Assembly: GCA_016787785.1 (NCBI GenBank)
Contig: JAEUTO010000006.1
Span: 310,001 to 374,000, forward strand
From: Bacteroidia bacterium
GTDB lineage: Bacteria > Bacteroidota > Bacteroidia > B-17B0 > Aurantibacillaceae
Reading direction: 5' to 3'
Length of the DNA stretch: 64,000 bases
The position numbers and the translations under genes were made by a program. Positions 18,270-26,950 of the stretch are shown here, piece after piece. The first letter of the stretch is position 1. Each line of letters opens with the position of its first letter. A model generated the notes under the pieces. The model was not told where the DNA came from. It was given only the letters and a program-made list of their open reading frames with translations, and searched no databases.

Positions 18270-19025
18270 ATGATAAAGGCATTAATAGTTGACGATGAAG
18301 ATAAAAGCAGAGTAACGCTTAAGAATTTAATAGGCATGTATTGTCCGAATATTGAGGTAATTGAACTATGCGATTCGGTTAATTCTGCTTTGGCCTCAAT
18401 AAATAAACAAATGCCCGATGTTGTTTTTTTGGATATTGAAATGCCCTTTCATAACGGATTTACGTTACTTGAAAAAGTAAAAGACCCTAGGTTTAAAGTT
18501 ATTTTTACAACAGCTTACGATCATTATGCAATAAAGGCTATAAAATACAGTGCTTTAGATTATTTGTTAAAACCCATTGATTCGGATGAGTTAACCGCGG
18601 CAGTTGAAAAATTAAATACTAATAAGCCAACACCGGCGCAGCTAACTCAGAACTTTGAACTCTTATTGTCTAATTTAAAAGTAAAAAGTAATAATGCGAA
18701 AATTGCGATACCGACTTTTGATGGTTTACAAATGGTGAGTGCCGGCGATATTGTTAAATGTACGGCTGATGAAAGCTATACGCATATTACTTTAACCAAC
18801 AATACTAAAATAACCGTATCACGCATTTTAAAAGAATATGAAGAATTGTTATCTGATCTTAATTTTTTTAGGGTACACAATTCGTGTTTAATCAATCTGG
18901 TACATGTAACCAAGTATGTTAAAGGTGATGGCGGTTATGTTGTTATGACGGATGGATCGAGTGTTGAGGTTTCGCGGAGAAAGAAGAATGATCTCTTAAA
19001 TAAATTATCAATGGTACAAATGTAG
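18270..19025 (+). CDS. LytTR family response regulator
   Basis: 251 residues from the ATG at 18270 (MIKALIVDDED), preferred to the TTG two codons upstream. The receiver domain has the acidic pair DDED, the phosphoacceptor Asp55 in VVFLDIEMP, the Thr in FTTAYD and the Lys in LLKPID. The C-terminal LytTR DNA-binding domain (about 150-250) shows the ADESYTHITL, FFRVHNSCLINL and VEVSRRKKNDLL signatures. It is the partner of the preceding LytS-type kinase and is followed by a strong terminator. Targets cannot be read from the sequence. Confidence 0.96.
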   Translation: MIKALIVDDEDKSRVTLKNLIGMYCPNIEVIELCDSVNSALASINKQMPDVVFLDIEMPFHNGFTLLEKVKDPRFKVIFTTAYDHYAIKAIKYSALDYLLKPIDSDELTAAVEKLNTNKPTPAQLTQNFELLLSNLKVKSNNAKIAIPTFDGLQMVSAGDIVKCTADESYTHITLTNNTKITVSRILKEYEELLSDLNFFRVHNSCLINLVHVTKYVKGDGGYVVMTDGSSVEVSRRKKNDLLNKLSMVQM

Positions 19026-19044
19026 AAAGTCCTCATTTATAATA

Positions 19045-19077
19045 AAGATCCCTTTGGCTAATCACCAAAGGGATCTT
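19045..19077. terminator. bidirectional terminator between convergent genes
   Basis: Perfect 13-bp stem: 19045-19057 (AAGATCCCTTTGG) pairs with 19065-19077, loop of 7 nt. It serves the LytTR gene and the opposing T9SS protein gene. Confidence 0.85.
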
Positions 19078-19090
19078 AAAATTACAATAA

Positions 19091-21781
19091 TTATTCTTTT
19101 ATTATTTTTTTCGAATAAGATGAGCCTTCGCTGACAAATTTGATATTATATAGCCCATTTGGCAAATTAGAAATATCAATTCGAATATCTTGTTCTTGTA
19201 CATCCTTTTTTGCAAAAACTATTTTTCCCATCGCATCATAGATATATACATCTTTCATGTTATCAGTAAAACTCTTAAGTGTAAAAGAGCCATTACTGGG
19301 ATTTGGTACAATTGAAAAATTATATGCTTTTTGCGAACCAATCATTTTATTGATCTTATCCTGACCAATATATTCAAATCCTGATTTTGTAACCTGTATT
19401 TCCGGGGTATTGGATAGTTTTCCTCCCCAACCTGCAGAAACAGTTGCTGTTGTTTGAGCCCAGGGACAAACCTCTGTGCCTGTTATATGTGTGATACGAT
19501 AAATATTTCCTGAAGGAAACAAACCAACAGGATCAGTAGAACTACAAGGTGTGATAAGAGGACTTACTCCTAAGTATTTATTAAAGGCTGTTGTCCCTGT
19601 TGGTGTGTTCCAGCATGCAGGACCCGACACTGTTGTTCCGGGAACAATTGTACCAGCACTATTTATCTGCGACACTTCCCAGAAATAATACAATCCCGGG
19701 CAAGGTGAAACTATTGGTGTAGCAAAACAAGTAAAGTTTGGACTGGAAGTGTAGGGTAGAGTTGCGGTTACGGCAAAATCCGGATTATTGCATAATACAT
19801 TTACAGTAAAATAAGCTATTCCAACACAAAATCCTTGATTTACAGTTACAGTATAAGTTGTAGTTACCGTTGGTGAAACAGTAATGCATTGTGTTGATTG
19901 ACCCGTATTATTCCACCAAACCGAAGTTCCATGTCCAGGTAAATAGTTTACACAAAGGGTTGTAGTGCCACCAAAACATATTGTACTATTACCTGTAATA
20001 ACGGGTGTAGGATTACAACTTATATAAATTATAGAAGTAGTTTCAGCCCAGCCCCCCCCACACGCATTACCTAAGGCTAATTTTACTCTGTAAAATTTAT
20101 TACAGGGTAAAGTGTTTGATCCCGGAAAAGTAAATACTCCAGGACTTCCAGAAAACCATTGACTCCATGAATAACCTGCGGGTATAGTATTTCCACTTCC
20201 ATCGCATTCAACAAGTTCCCAATATGTATCAGACGGAGCTTCGCCTGTATAACTACCAGTTACTGTAACTAACGATCCCTGACAATAATTAGCTGTTGTT
20301 AAAAAAGGTTGATACGCTTTTCGTTCAATTAGCACAGCTGCAGGCAAGCCAGTACTACAATTACTTCCAGGCGTTAATAAAGGTGACCCGGTGCTATTAG
20401 TCCTATAATCCCAAGCTGTTCCAGTATTATTTGGATCTCGTATTACGTCAATATATGCTTTACTGGGTCTTGCAATGTAAATTCTTCCATCAGGGCCTAA
20501 ATACATATATCCAAAACCAGGCTGGTTACTTGCGGGTAATGAAGCAACAAGCTGTTTTGGTCCGGGTGTACCAGTAATGTCATACCTATATATTCTCGAG
20601 GTCATGTTTGTTGGGGTTGTTCCATCATTTGCTGTTGTAAGGTGTCCAGAACCAACTGTAGACGTAACGTATAAATAATTTCCGTTTGGAGAAAATTCTA
20701 AACCACCGGCAGATCCGTCTTTAGTTGCGTTGTCAGCATTTATAAAATTTAAACTAAACTCGGTAGCGTTAACTCCTCCTACTACACCCGTAGTTAAATT
20801 AAAATCAAACAACTGGCATCTTGGTGTTACACGCCAGCCTGTGTTGCCTTCTACATTTCCTATCCATGGTAAGGTACATGCTACTTTTTTTCCATCGGAG
20901 CTAAATTTTAATTGACCCTGAGAGTTGATTTGCGCCTGTGGTGTACCGACAGTCTGGATCAAAGATCCTAAATCAAAAGGAGTGCCAGCAGAAGTATGAT
21001 TCCATGATCTGTGAGGAGTAAAACCTGCACCTGTAAAAGTGCTTTGAACTTCAGTTCCATCTAATAAACTGATATTTGTGGTTGCGCATGTAACATGATA
21101 TGCATAAAATGTACTTTCTCCGGGCTGCGCTAATGTAGTTGTATTAACTAATCCATTAGTTGAAGTTGGATTTCCCTTAAATGCGCCAACACCATGTGTA
21201 AGCACCCAATAACCTCCCTTTCCATCCTCTGTAACAGATAATCTTTCAGAAGTAAGAACATTTAACGGGGTAATTCTTTTATTGATTTCTGTAGGAGCAA
21301 TTGTAATGGCGCAGCTAGGAGCAATACCACTTATTGTTGCTAAAGAAACTCTTAAACCATAAATATCATCGGCCGCTCGTGTAAAATTTCCGTATGCAGT
21401 TTCAGCGGCATTTACAGTAAAAATAAAAGATTTAGTTCCGTTAGTGCCCGGAATAGGAACTATTAATGCACATTCGGTAGAGGATGAATGACCTGAAAGA
21501 GAATAAAATGGTCCTCCACTTGGTTGCTGAACATGTGAACCATTCCAAATCTTCTGACCATCTGTATATAGAATTACGTTGTTACTTTCGTCTACCAGCA
21601 CGGATGAACCTTCACCGGTATTAATTGTTACACCTGTTATTGGCATTGCGATTGGTGCAGCAGAGCCTCCCGGAAATTTTAGACCGGCTTTATTGCCAAA
21701 ATACCATGTAGTTTGCGCTTGCATACTTGTTATGATAACGAGGGCAGCTATTAAATTGCTTATTCTTTTTATTTTTTTCAT
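19091..21781 (-). CDS. T9SS type A sorted surface protein with propeller-like N-terminus
   Basis: 896 residues. Signal peptide 1-22 (ending MQAQ). The N-terminal part (WYFGNKAGLKFPGG, SSVLVDESNNVILYTDGQKIW, then SSDGKKVACTLPW, LEFSPNGNYLYV, GPDGRIYIARP) reads as a WD-like propeller of the family often found on Bacteroidota surface proteins. A middle region (about 490-790) with paired Cys and C..G.....V..Y.G repeats looks Ig-like. The last 75 residues form a type A sorting domain (IVPNPSNGSFTLKS, VYIYDAMGKIV, LPNGLYNIKFV...KKIIKE). It is probably exported by T9SS and anchored on the surface. The ligand is unknown. Confidence 0.88.
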   Translation of the reverse strand: MKKIKRISNLIAALVIITSMQAQTTWYFGNKAGLKFPGGSAAPIAMPITGVTINTGEGSSVLVDESNNVILYTDGQKIWNGSHVQQPSGGPFYSLSGHSSSTECALIVPIPGTNGTKSFIFTVNAAETAYGNFTRAADDIYGLRVSLATISGIAPSCAITIAPTEINKRITPLNVLTSERLSVTEDGKGGYWVLTHGVGAFKGNPTSTNGLVNTTTLAQPGESTFYAYHVTCATTNISLLDGTEVQSTFTGAGFTPHRSWNHTSAGTPFDLGSLIQTVGTPQAQINSQGQLKFSSDGKKVACTLPWIGNVEGNTGWRVTPRCQLFDFNLTTGVVGGVNATEFSLNFINADNATKDGSAGGLEFSPNGNYLYVTSTVGSGHLTTANDGTTPTNMTSRIYRYDITGTPGPKQLVASLPASNQPGFGYMYLGPDGRIYIARPSKAYIDVIRDPNNTGTAWDYRTNSTGSPLLTPGSNCSTGLPAAVLIERKAYQPFLTTANYCQGSLVTVTGSYTGEAPSDTYWELVECDGSGNTIPAGYSWSQWFSGSPGVFTFPGSNTLPCNKFYRVKLALGNACGGGWAETTSIIYISCNPTPVITGNSTICFGGTTTLCVNYLPGHGTSVWWNNTGQSTQCITVSPTVTTTYTVTVNQGFCVGIAYFTVNVLCNNPDFAVTATLPYTSSPNFTCFATPIVSPCPGLYYFWEVSQINSAGTIVPGTTVSGPACWNTPTGTTAFNKYLGVSPLITPCSSTDPVGLFPSGNIYRITHITGTEVCPWAQTTATVSAGWGGKLSNTPEIQVTKSGFEYIGQDKINKMIGSQKAYNFSIVPNPSNGSFTLKSFTDNMKDVYIYDAMGKIVFAKKDVQEQDIRIDISNLPNGLYNIKFVSEGSSYSKKIIKE

Positions 21782-21985
21782 TGGAATAAAATTTTGTTGG
21801 TTATTATTCTGTAAAAAAAGTCTAAAAATAGTGCCTCTAAAACCCTAAACTAATAGTAGGCAGTATTTTGGAAATAATTGGTTGGATAGCGTAATAACCG
21901 GTTGATGAAAATCAATAAATTCGAATTTATATTTCTTTTTTTTGTCATACTACAAATCATAGCAATAAAAAGCTATTCAATATAG

Positions 21986-21993
21986 TAACTTTG
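21986..21993 (+). promoter_or_regulatory. -7 box five nt before an ATG (leaderless candidate)
   Basis: TAACTTTG ends at 21993 and the ATG of the next gene is at 21999. It matches the -7 consensus; no -33 TTTG is seen at the usual distance. Confidence 0.42.
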
Positions 21994-21998
21994 CTGTA

Positions 21999-22256
21999 AT
22001 GACCAAAGAAGAATTCATAAAACTAACTTTTGAAGATAAGACTGAATTTCTTTGGAGATATGCCGAGACGGTATCTGAAAAAGTGTACTACGAATGTAAT
22101 ATTACCCTCTTTTTATTAGATGGTTTTTATGTAGAAGTTTTTTTTAACCGTAACTTAAATGAAATTGTAGGAATAGAGATCCAGGAAAATGATCAGATCT
22201 TGTATGAGTACGTTAAGAGCCTTGATCTTAATGAAATAGTAAAATTGTTGCATTAA
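21999..22256 (+). CDS. small hypothetical protein, 85 aa
   Basis: Acidic soluble protein without signal or membrane segment. The pattern MTKEEFIKLTFEDKTEFLWRY..., then two hydrophobic strands (ITLFLLDGFYVEVFFNR, IVGIEIQEND) and a final helix (ILYEYVKSLDLNEIVKLL) suggests a compact alpha/beta fold. I do not recognise a family. The stop codon overlaps that of the convergent receptor gene by the shared TTAA at 22253-22256, so the two transcripts must run into each other. Confidence 0.55.
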   Translation: MTKEEFIKLTFEDKTEFLWRYAETVSEKVYYECNITLFLLDGFYVEVFFNRNLNEIVGIEIQENDQILYEYVKSLDLNEIVKLLH

Positions 22257-25120
22257 TAACTGCCACCACCCGGTCTTTGCGGCATACCCGGCATATTTTT
22301 CATTGGGTTTTCTTCTACTTCTGATTTTGGCTGTGTGCCACTCTTAAATTTTTTAAACGTATAGGTTAATGTAAACATAAAATAACGTTTTAAAACAGTT
22401 GTATTATAATCTTCAGTATAATTACCTGTTACAGTTCTGCCAATGCTACGGTTTTGGTTCAATAGATCAAACACAGAAACCTTTGCTTCTAACGATCTGT
22501 CTTTAAAAAATTTATAACCTAAATAGGCATTCCACAAAAAATAATCCTGGTTATAGCTTTGACTTAAGCCATTATAAATAGTATAAACCACATCTGTGTT
22601 TACAACAAAACCTTCCAAAAAGATCCAGTTCAATTTAAAAGTGGTAGCCTGTGTTACAAAATTATTATCCGATTGTTTTTGCACAGAATTTTTTACAATG
22701 TTATAGGTGCCATTATAACCCAAAGAAAAATCGATATTCTTACTAATGTTACTGCCAATATATACACCGCCATTTAACGCATAATTGTCAGAGAGGTTTA
22801 TAATAGTATTGATCAGCGATGGCGTGTGATTATAAGTAACGCCGCCATTAACATTCAAATTACTTTTAATGGCAGAAACAGGAAAACCATACACAAAAAA
22901 TGCGCGGGCAGAATAAAAGCCATTTAAATTTACAGGTTTGCTTAGCTGACTACCAGATTTAACTAAAAAACCTTGTATAACAGAATCGGAAGTTAAAATA
23001 TATGTAGCATTACTTATATAATTATCAGTATAATTTCCATTTATAAATACCATGGCGTTGCGGGATGTAACAGAATTAAAACCGCCATAACGCATGTATA
23101 TATTGTTCTCAAAGGTTTGCTGCAGCTCTGTATTACCAGATTTAATTTGCAAAGGGTTTGATACATCAATAACATTTTGTAATTGTGTGAGCGAAGGAAT
23201 ATTTGTTGAGGTACGATAATTAATACGCATATTTTTACTTTTGCTAAACTTGTAATTCATTTGCGCATTTGGCAAAATGTTTTGGAATGTTTTGTTCAGA
23301 GTAAAAGCCACCGGAAAAGTTTGTTGTCCACTCAGCGTCGACTGCTGAACATCTGCACCATAACCAAAATTTAATTTGTCTTTTTGATATTTATAACTTA
23401 AGCCACCTCTTTGCGTTTGATATATGTTATTGTATTTGTTTGATAATGCAGAATTAAAAGCACTATAATCTTGCATAATAGAATCGTAATCATCTGTTGC
23501 TTTATTCGAAAGCCCCTCTGTATACGAAGGGTTATAACTTATTTGTATTTGTGCGTTTTTGGTTACTGGTTCAGTGTACGAAAGGTTAACCGAGATCTTT
23601 TTTGTACTGCTGTAAGTGGTAAACGTTTGGTTTAGACCTGACATAGCAGTATCACCATAATTATTTAATGAGTTGTACGTACCGTTATTATTTTTCTCCG
23701 TCAATTGTGAATTTACATTTAAAGAAATGGTTCTTCCTTTTTTGTTGAATTTATGCTGGTATAAAATAGTGTTCGAGAAATCGTAACCTACGTTGTTAAT
23801 GTTTGAATGTGTATTGGTATTGCTCAAGAATTTGTTGTCGTAGATCATATTCGTAGCAAGCAAGGAACTCTTTGTAGAATTATTCTGAAAATTAAAACTG
23901 GGCGATACAATTATTTTATTCAATGAATCAATATTATATTCTAATCTAAAATTTATTCTATGATTTTGGTTTAGCGTTTGGTCGTCATTAGTTTGTTTGT
24001 ACACCAGGCCATTATCAGTAAAATAATTTCGTGTAATGTCTGAATGGTTCTTGTTATCGGTATAATTAAAAAAGTAACTTCCCGAGAAATTTATCTTTTT
24101 GCCCCAGGCGTCGCTAAAATTTAAACCTGCAGAGTGGGTAATCGAATTTCCGTTTTGCGGACTGATCAATAAACTTTGGTCGCCCGAGTTGCCACCACCG
24201 CGCCCACCGCCGCCACCGCCAGGGCCGCCGCGTCCAGAATTCTGTCCTGTGTTGCTCATTGCACCGGTAATATCGGAAGTGCTAAAATTTTGCTGATTGA
24301 TATTATTTGAAAGTAATAATAAAGAAACACGACGTTTATTATTAAAACTATTTACTGTTGCACCGCCATTAAAACGTTCATCAGTTCCGTAACCGCCATA
24401 CACTTTGCCAAAGGTGCCAACGTTCTTGCCTTTTTTTGTAATAAGGTTAATGGTTTTTTGTTGGTTGCCATCGTTAAAGCCGCTAAATGCAGATTGATCG
24501 CTCATCTTGTCAAAGATCTCAACCTTATCAATAATATCTGCCGGTAAATTTTTTAATGCAGCATTCGGATCGTCGCCAAAGAATGGTTTGCCATCTACTA
24601 AAACTTTTTGGACCGTTTCTCCATTTACTTTTACGCCATTATTATCAGAAGTAACACCGGGCATTTTTTTAATAAGGTCTTCTGCATTAGCATCGGGGTT
24701 AGTTTTAAAACTATCGGAATTGAATTGTGTAGTATCTCCCTTTTGCTCGCCGCGCAATTGTGTGGTCTTAATTTCTACCTCTTTAAGGCTTTGTGCCGTT
24801 TCCTTTAAAATTATTGTTCCTAATGCTATTCCTTCGTTAACGGTCTCAATAGTTTTAAAAAGATCGGCATAACCTAAATACGAGAATTTTAATACAAATT
24901 TTTGGTTAGGCTTAAGTGATAGTATAAAATTCCCGCTTGTATCAGAAGCTGCGCCGGTAACAAAAACAGAATCTGCTGTAGTTACTTTTATAATAGCTCC
25001 GGGTATACTATTTCCAGCTTTATCTGATAAAGATCCTGAAACGTTTATTTGCGAAAAACCTTTTATAGTTACGATAAAAAGGATAAAAAAAACTATATGG
25101 AATCTGGTTTTACCCTTCAT
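22253..25120 (-). CDS. TonB-dependent receptor-like outer-membrane protein
   Basis: 955 residues. Signal peptide 1-23. A carboxypeptidase-regulatory-like domain (about 25-110: NVSGSLSDKAGNSIPGAIIKV) is followed by a plug (about 115-225: LIKKMPGVTSDNNGVKVNGE, VLVDGKPFFGDDPNAALKNLP) and a long beta-barrel that ends in the aromatic strands ..FMFTLTYTFKKF. The C-terminal tail (about 25 residues, with GMPQRPGGG) lies after the last strand, which is unusual. An inserted glycine-rich loop (about residues 295-315, GGPGGGGGGRGGG) sits near the barrel start. It belongs to the outer-membrane beta-barrel family often called OMP_b-brl_3. No SusD partner is nearby, so glycan uptake is not indicated; the substrate is unknown. 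Confidence 0.88.
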   Translation of the reverse strand: MKGKTRFHIVFFILFIVTIKGFSQINVSGSLSDKAGNSIPGAIIKVTTADSVFVTGAASDTSGNFILSLKPNQKFVLKFSYLGYADLFKTIETVNEGIALGTIILKETAQSLKEVEIKTTQLRGEQKGDTTQFNSDSFKTNPDANAEDLIKKMPGVTSDNNGVKVNGETVQKVLVDGKPFFGDDPNAALKNLPADIIDKVEIFDKMSDQSAFSGFNDGNQQKTINLITKKGKNVGTFGKVYGGYGTDERFNGGATVNSFNNKRRVSLLLLSNNINQQNFSTSDITGAMSNTGQNSGRGGPGGGGGGRGGGNSGDQSLLISPQNGNSITHSAGLNFSDAWGKKINFSGSYFFNYTDNKNHSDITRNYFTDNGLVYKQTNDDQTLNQNHRINFRLEYNIDSLNKIIVSPSFNFQNNSTKSSLLATNMIYDNKFLSNTNTHSNINNVGYDFSNTILYQHKFNKKGRTISLNVNSQLTEKNNNGTYNSLNNYGDTAMSGLNQTFTTYSSTKKISVNLSYTEPVTKNAQIQISYNPSYTEGLSNKATDDYDSIMQDYSAFNSALSNKYNNIYQTQRGGLSYKYQKDKLNFGYGADVQQSTLSGQQTFPVAFTLNKTFQNILPNAQMNYKFSKSKNMRINYRTSTNIPSLTQLQNVIDVSNPLQIKSGNTELQQTFENNIYMRYGGFNSVTSRNAMVFINGNYTDNYISNATYILTSDSVIQGFLVKSGSQLSKPVNLNGFYSARAFFVYGFPVSAIKSNLNVNGGVTYNHTPSLINTIINLSDNYALNGGVYIGSNISKNIDFSLGYNGTYNIVKNSVQKQSDNNFVTQATTFKLNWIFLEGFVVNTDVVYTIYNGLSQSYNQDYFLWNAYLGYKFFKDRSLEAKVSVFDLLNQNRSIGRTVTGNYTEDYNTTVLKRYFMFTLTYTFKKFKSGTQPKSEVEENPMKNMPGMPQRPGGGSY

Positions 25121-25279
25121 TTCAACGTATAGACAATTTTTTGCGCAAATGGTTTACTTCGTAGCGAATTAACACAAATTTAAGCAATGTTTGGGGTTAA
25201 TATTCCATAAATTACCGCCAAAAGGGGGAGCTTAAGCTATTTTAAAATAACTTAACTTTATAAAAGGAAATTTGATTTT

Positions 25280-26950
25280 ATGAAGAGAGCATTTCTTATA
25301 CTTTTTATTTTTATAGGCGGTTTTGCAAATGCGCAAAAACCAAAGTATACTCTTTTTGATACTCTTAAAGGTTCAATAACAGATCAACGTAGCTGGTGGG
25401 ATGTTTTGCATTATGACCTGCATGTAGCTTTTAATTATAAAGACAGTAGCATAAAGGGATATAACAAAATCACCTATAAAGTTCTAGGCAAGTATTGTGC
25501 GGATTGTAAGCTGAAAGAACCAATCAGCGTTTTGCAGATCGATCTTCTCGATCCATTAGAAATAGATAGCATTTACATCGATTCAAAAAAACATTTTGCA
25601 TGGCATGGAACCAAAGGTATCTATTGGATAAATGCTCCGGGCTTACAAGCAATAAACGATAAAAAGGACATAACCATTTATTATCACGGTAAGCCTATTG
25701 CCGCTAAACATGCGCCATGGGATGGGGGTGTTATATGGTCGAAGGATGATAAAAATGATCCATGGATCTCTATTGCATGCCAGGGCATGGCGGGCAGTGC
25801 ATGGTATCCTTGTAAAGATCATCAGTACGATGAGCCGGATAGCTCTTCACTTCACATTACAGCACCACAAGATCTTATTACAGTTTCTAATGGTCGTTTG
25901 CGTTCTAAAAAAACAAATACCGATGGAACGGCAACTTACAATTGGGCGGTGGTTAATCCTATTAATAATTATAATATCATTCCATACATTGGTAAGTATG
26001 TAAATTTTAAAGACACCTTTAATGGAAAAGGAGGAATTCTTGATCTTGATTTTTGGGTAATAGAAGGGAATTTAGAAAAAGCAAAAATTCAATTTCAACA
26101 AGTAAAACCAATGCTGCGTTGTTTTGAGAATTGGTTTGGCAAGTATCCTTTTTATGAAGATGGTTACAAATTAGTGGAAGCACCTTTCTTAGGAATGGAG
26201 CACCAGAGCGCCGTTGCTTATGGAAATAAATATATAAATGGGTATAAGGGCAGAGATCTTTCTGCAACCGGCTGGGGAATGAAATGGGATTTTATCATCA
26301 TTCATGAATCAGGTCACGAGTGGTTTGGTAATAATATTACGGTTAAAGATGTGGCTGATAATTGGGTACACGAGGGCTTTACAGCTTATTCAGAAAATCT
26401 TTTCACTGAATCGTTGTATGGAAAAAAAGCAGGCGCAGAATATGTAACAGGCACACAACGCGAAATTAAGAATGATGTACCGGTAATAAGCGATTACAAT
26501 GTTAACCGTGATGGATCGAGTGATAAATATTATAAGGCGTCAAACATGTTGCACACTATTCGCAATATTGTAAACAATGATAGTTTATGGAAAGCCATGT
26601 TGCAAGGCTTGAATAACACCTTTTGGCATCAAACAGTTTCTACAAAACAAATTGAGGATTATATGATCGACTTCTTAAAAAAAGATCTTCAAAAAATATT
26701 TGATCAGTATTTACGTACTACAAAAGTTCCTAGGCTGGAGTATAAAATTTTAAATGGAAAGCTTTGGTATCGCTGGAGCAATTGCGTTTTGGGTTTTAAT
26801 ATGCCCTTAAAAATAAATGACGGTACAAAAGACATTTTGCTACAACCAACAGAAACATGGCAGGAAATAAAATACAACTCTACTAAATTTATTCCTGACT
26901 TTAATTTTTACGTTACAACTAAACTTGTAACAGAAACATTAAAAAAATAG
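25280..26950 (+). CDS. M1 family zinc aminopeptidase
   Basis: 556 residues with signal peptide (1-19, ending FANAQ), so it acts in the periplasm or outside. The zinc motif HESGH (His342-His346) is followed after 18 residues by the third ligand Glu365 (VHEGFTAY). The exopeptidase motif appears as GMEHQSAVAYG (family form GAMEN or GMEHQ), and the catalytic Tyr fits DKYYKASNML. The N-terminal beta saddle domain is present (YDLHVAFNY, GYNKITYKVLG). It lacks the long C-terminal ERAP-like domain, as do many Bacteroidota M1 enzymes. It is transcribed divergently from the receptor gene and ends directly at the convergent caspase gene. Confidence 0.93.
   Translation: MKRAFLILFIFIGGFANAQKPKYTLFDTLKGSITDQRSWWDVLHYDLHVAFNYKDSSIKGYNKITYKVLGKYCADCKLKEPISVLQIDLLDPLEIDSIYIDSKKHFAWHGTKGIYWINAPGLQAINDKKDITIYYHGKPIAAKHAPWDGGVIWSKDDKNDPWISIACQGMAGSAWYPCKDHQYDEPDSSSLHITAPQDLITVSNGRLRSKKTNTDGTATYNWAVVNPINNYNIIPYIGKYVNFKDTFNGKGGILDLDFWVIEGNLEKAKIQFQQVKPMLRCFENWFGKYPFYEDGYKLVEAPFLGMEHQSAVAYGNKYINGYKGRDLSATGWGMKWDFIIIHESGHEWFGNNITVKDVADNWVHEGFTAYSENLFTESLYGKKAGAEYVTGTQREIKNDVPVISDYNVNRDGSSDKYYKASNMLHTIRNIVNNDSLWKAMLQGLNNTFWHQTVSTKQIEDYMIDFLKKDLQKIFDQYLRTTKVPRLEYKILNGKLWYRWSNCVLGFNMPLKINDGTKDILLQPTETWQEIKYNSTKFIPDFNFYVTTKLVTETLKK

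Noticed and set aside
22253-25120. SusC-type glycan receptor with a utilisation locus
   Set aside because: No SusD gene, glycoside hydrolase or regulator of a glycan locus is close by, so the receptor was not assigned a glycan substrate.
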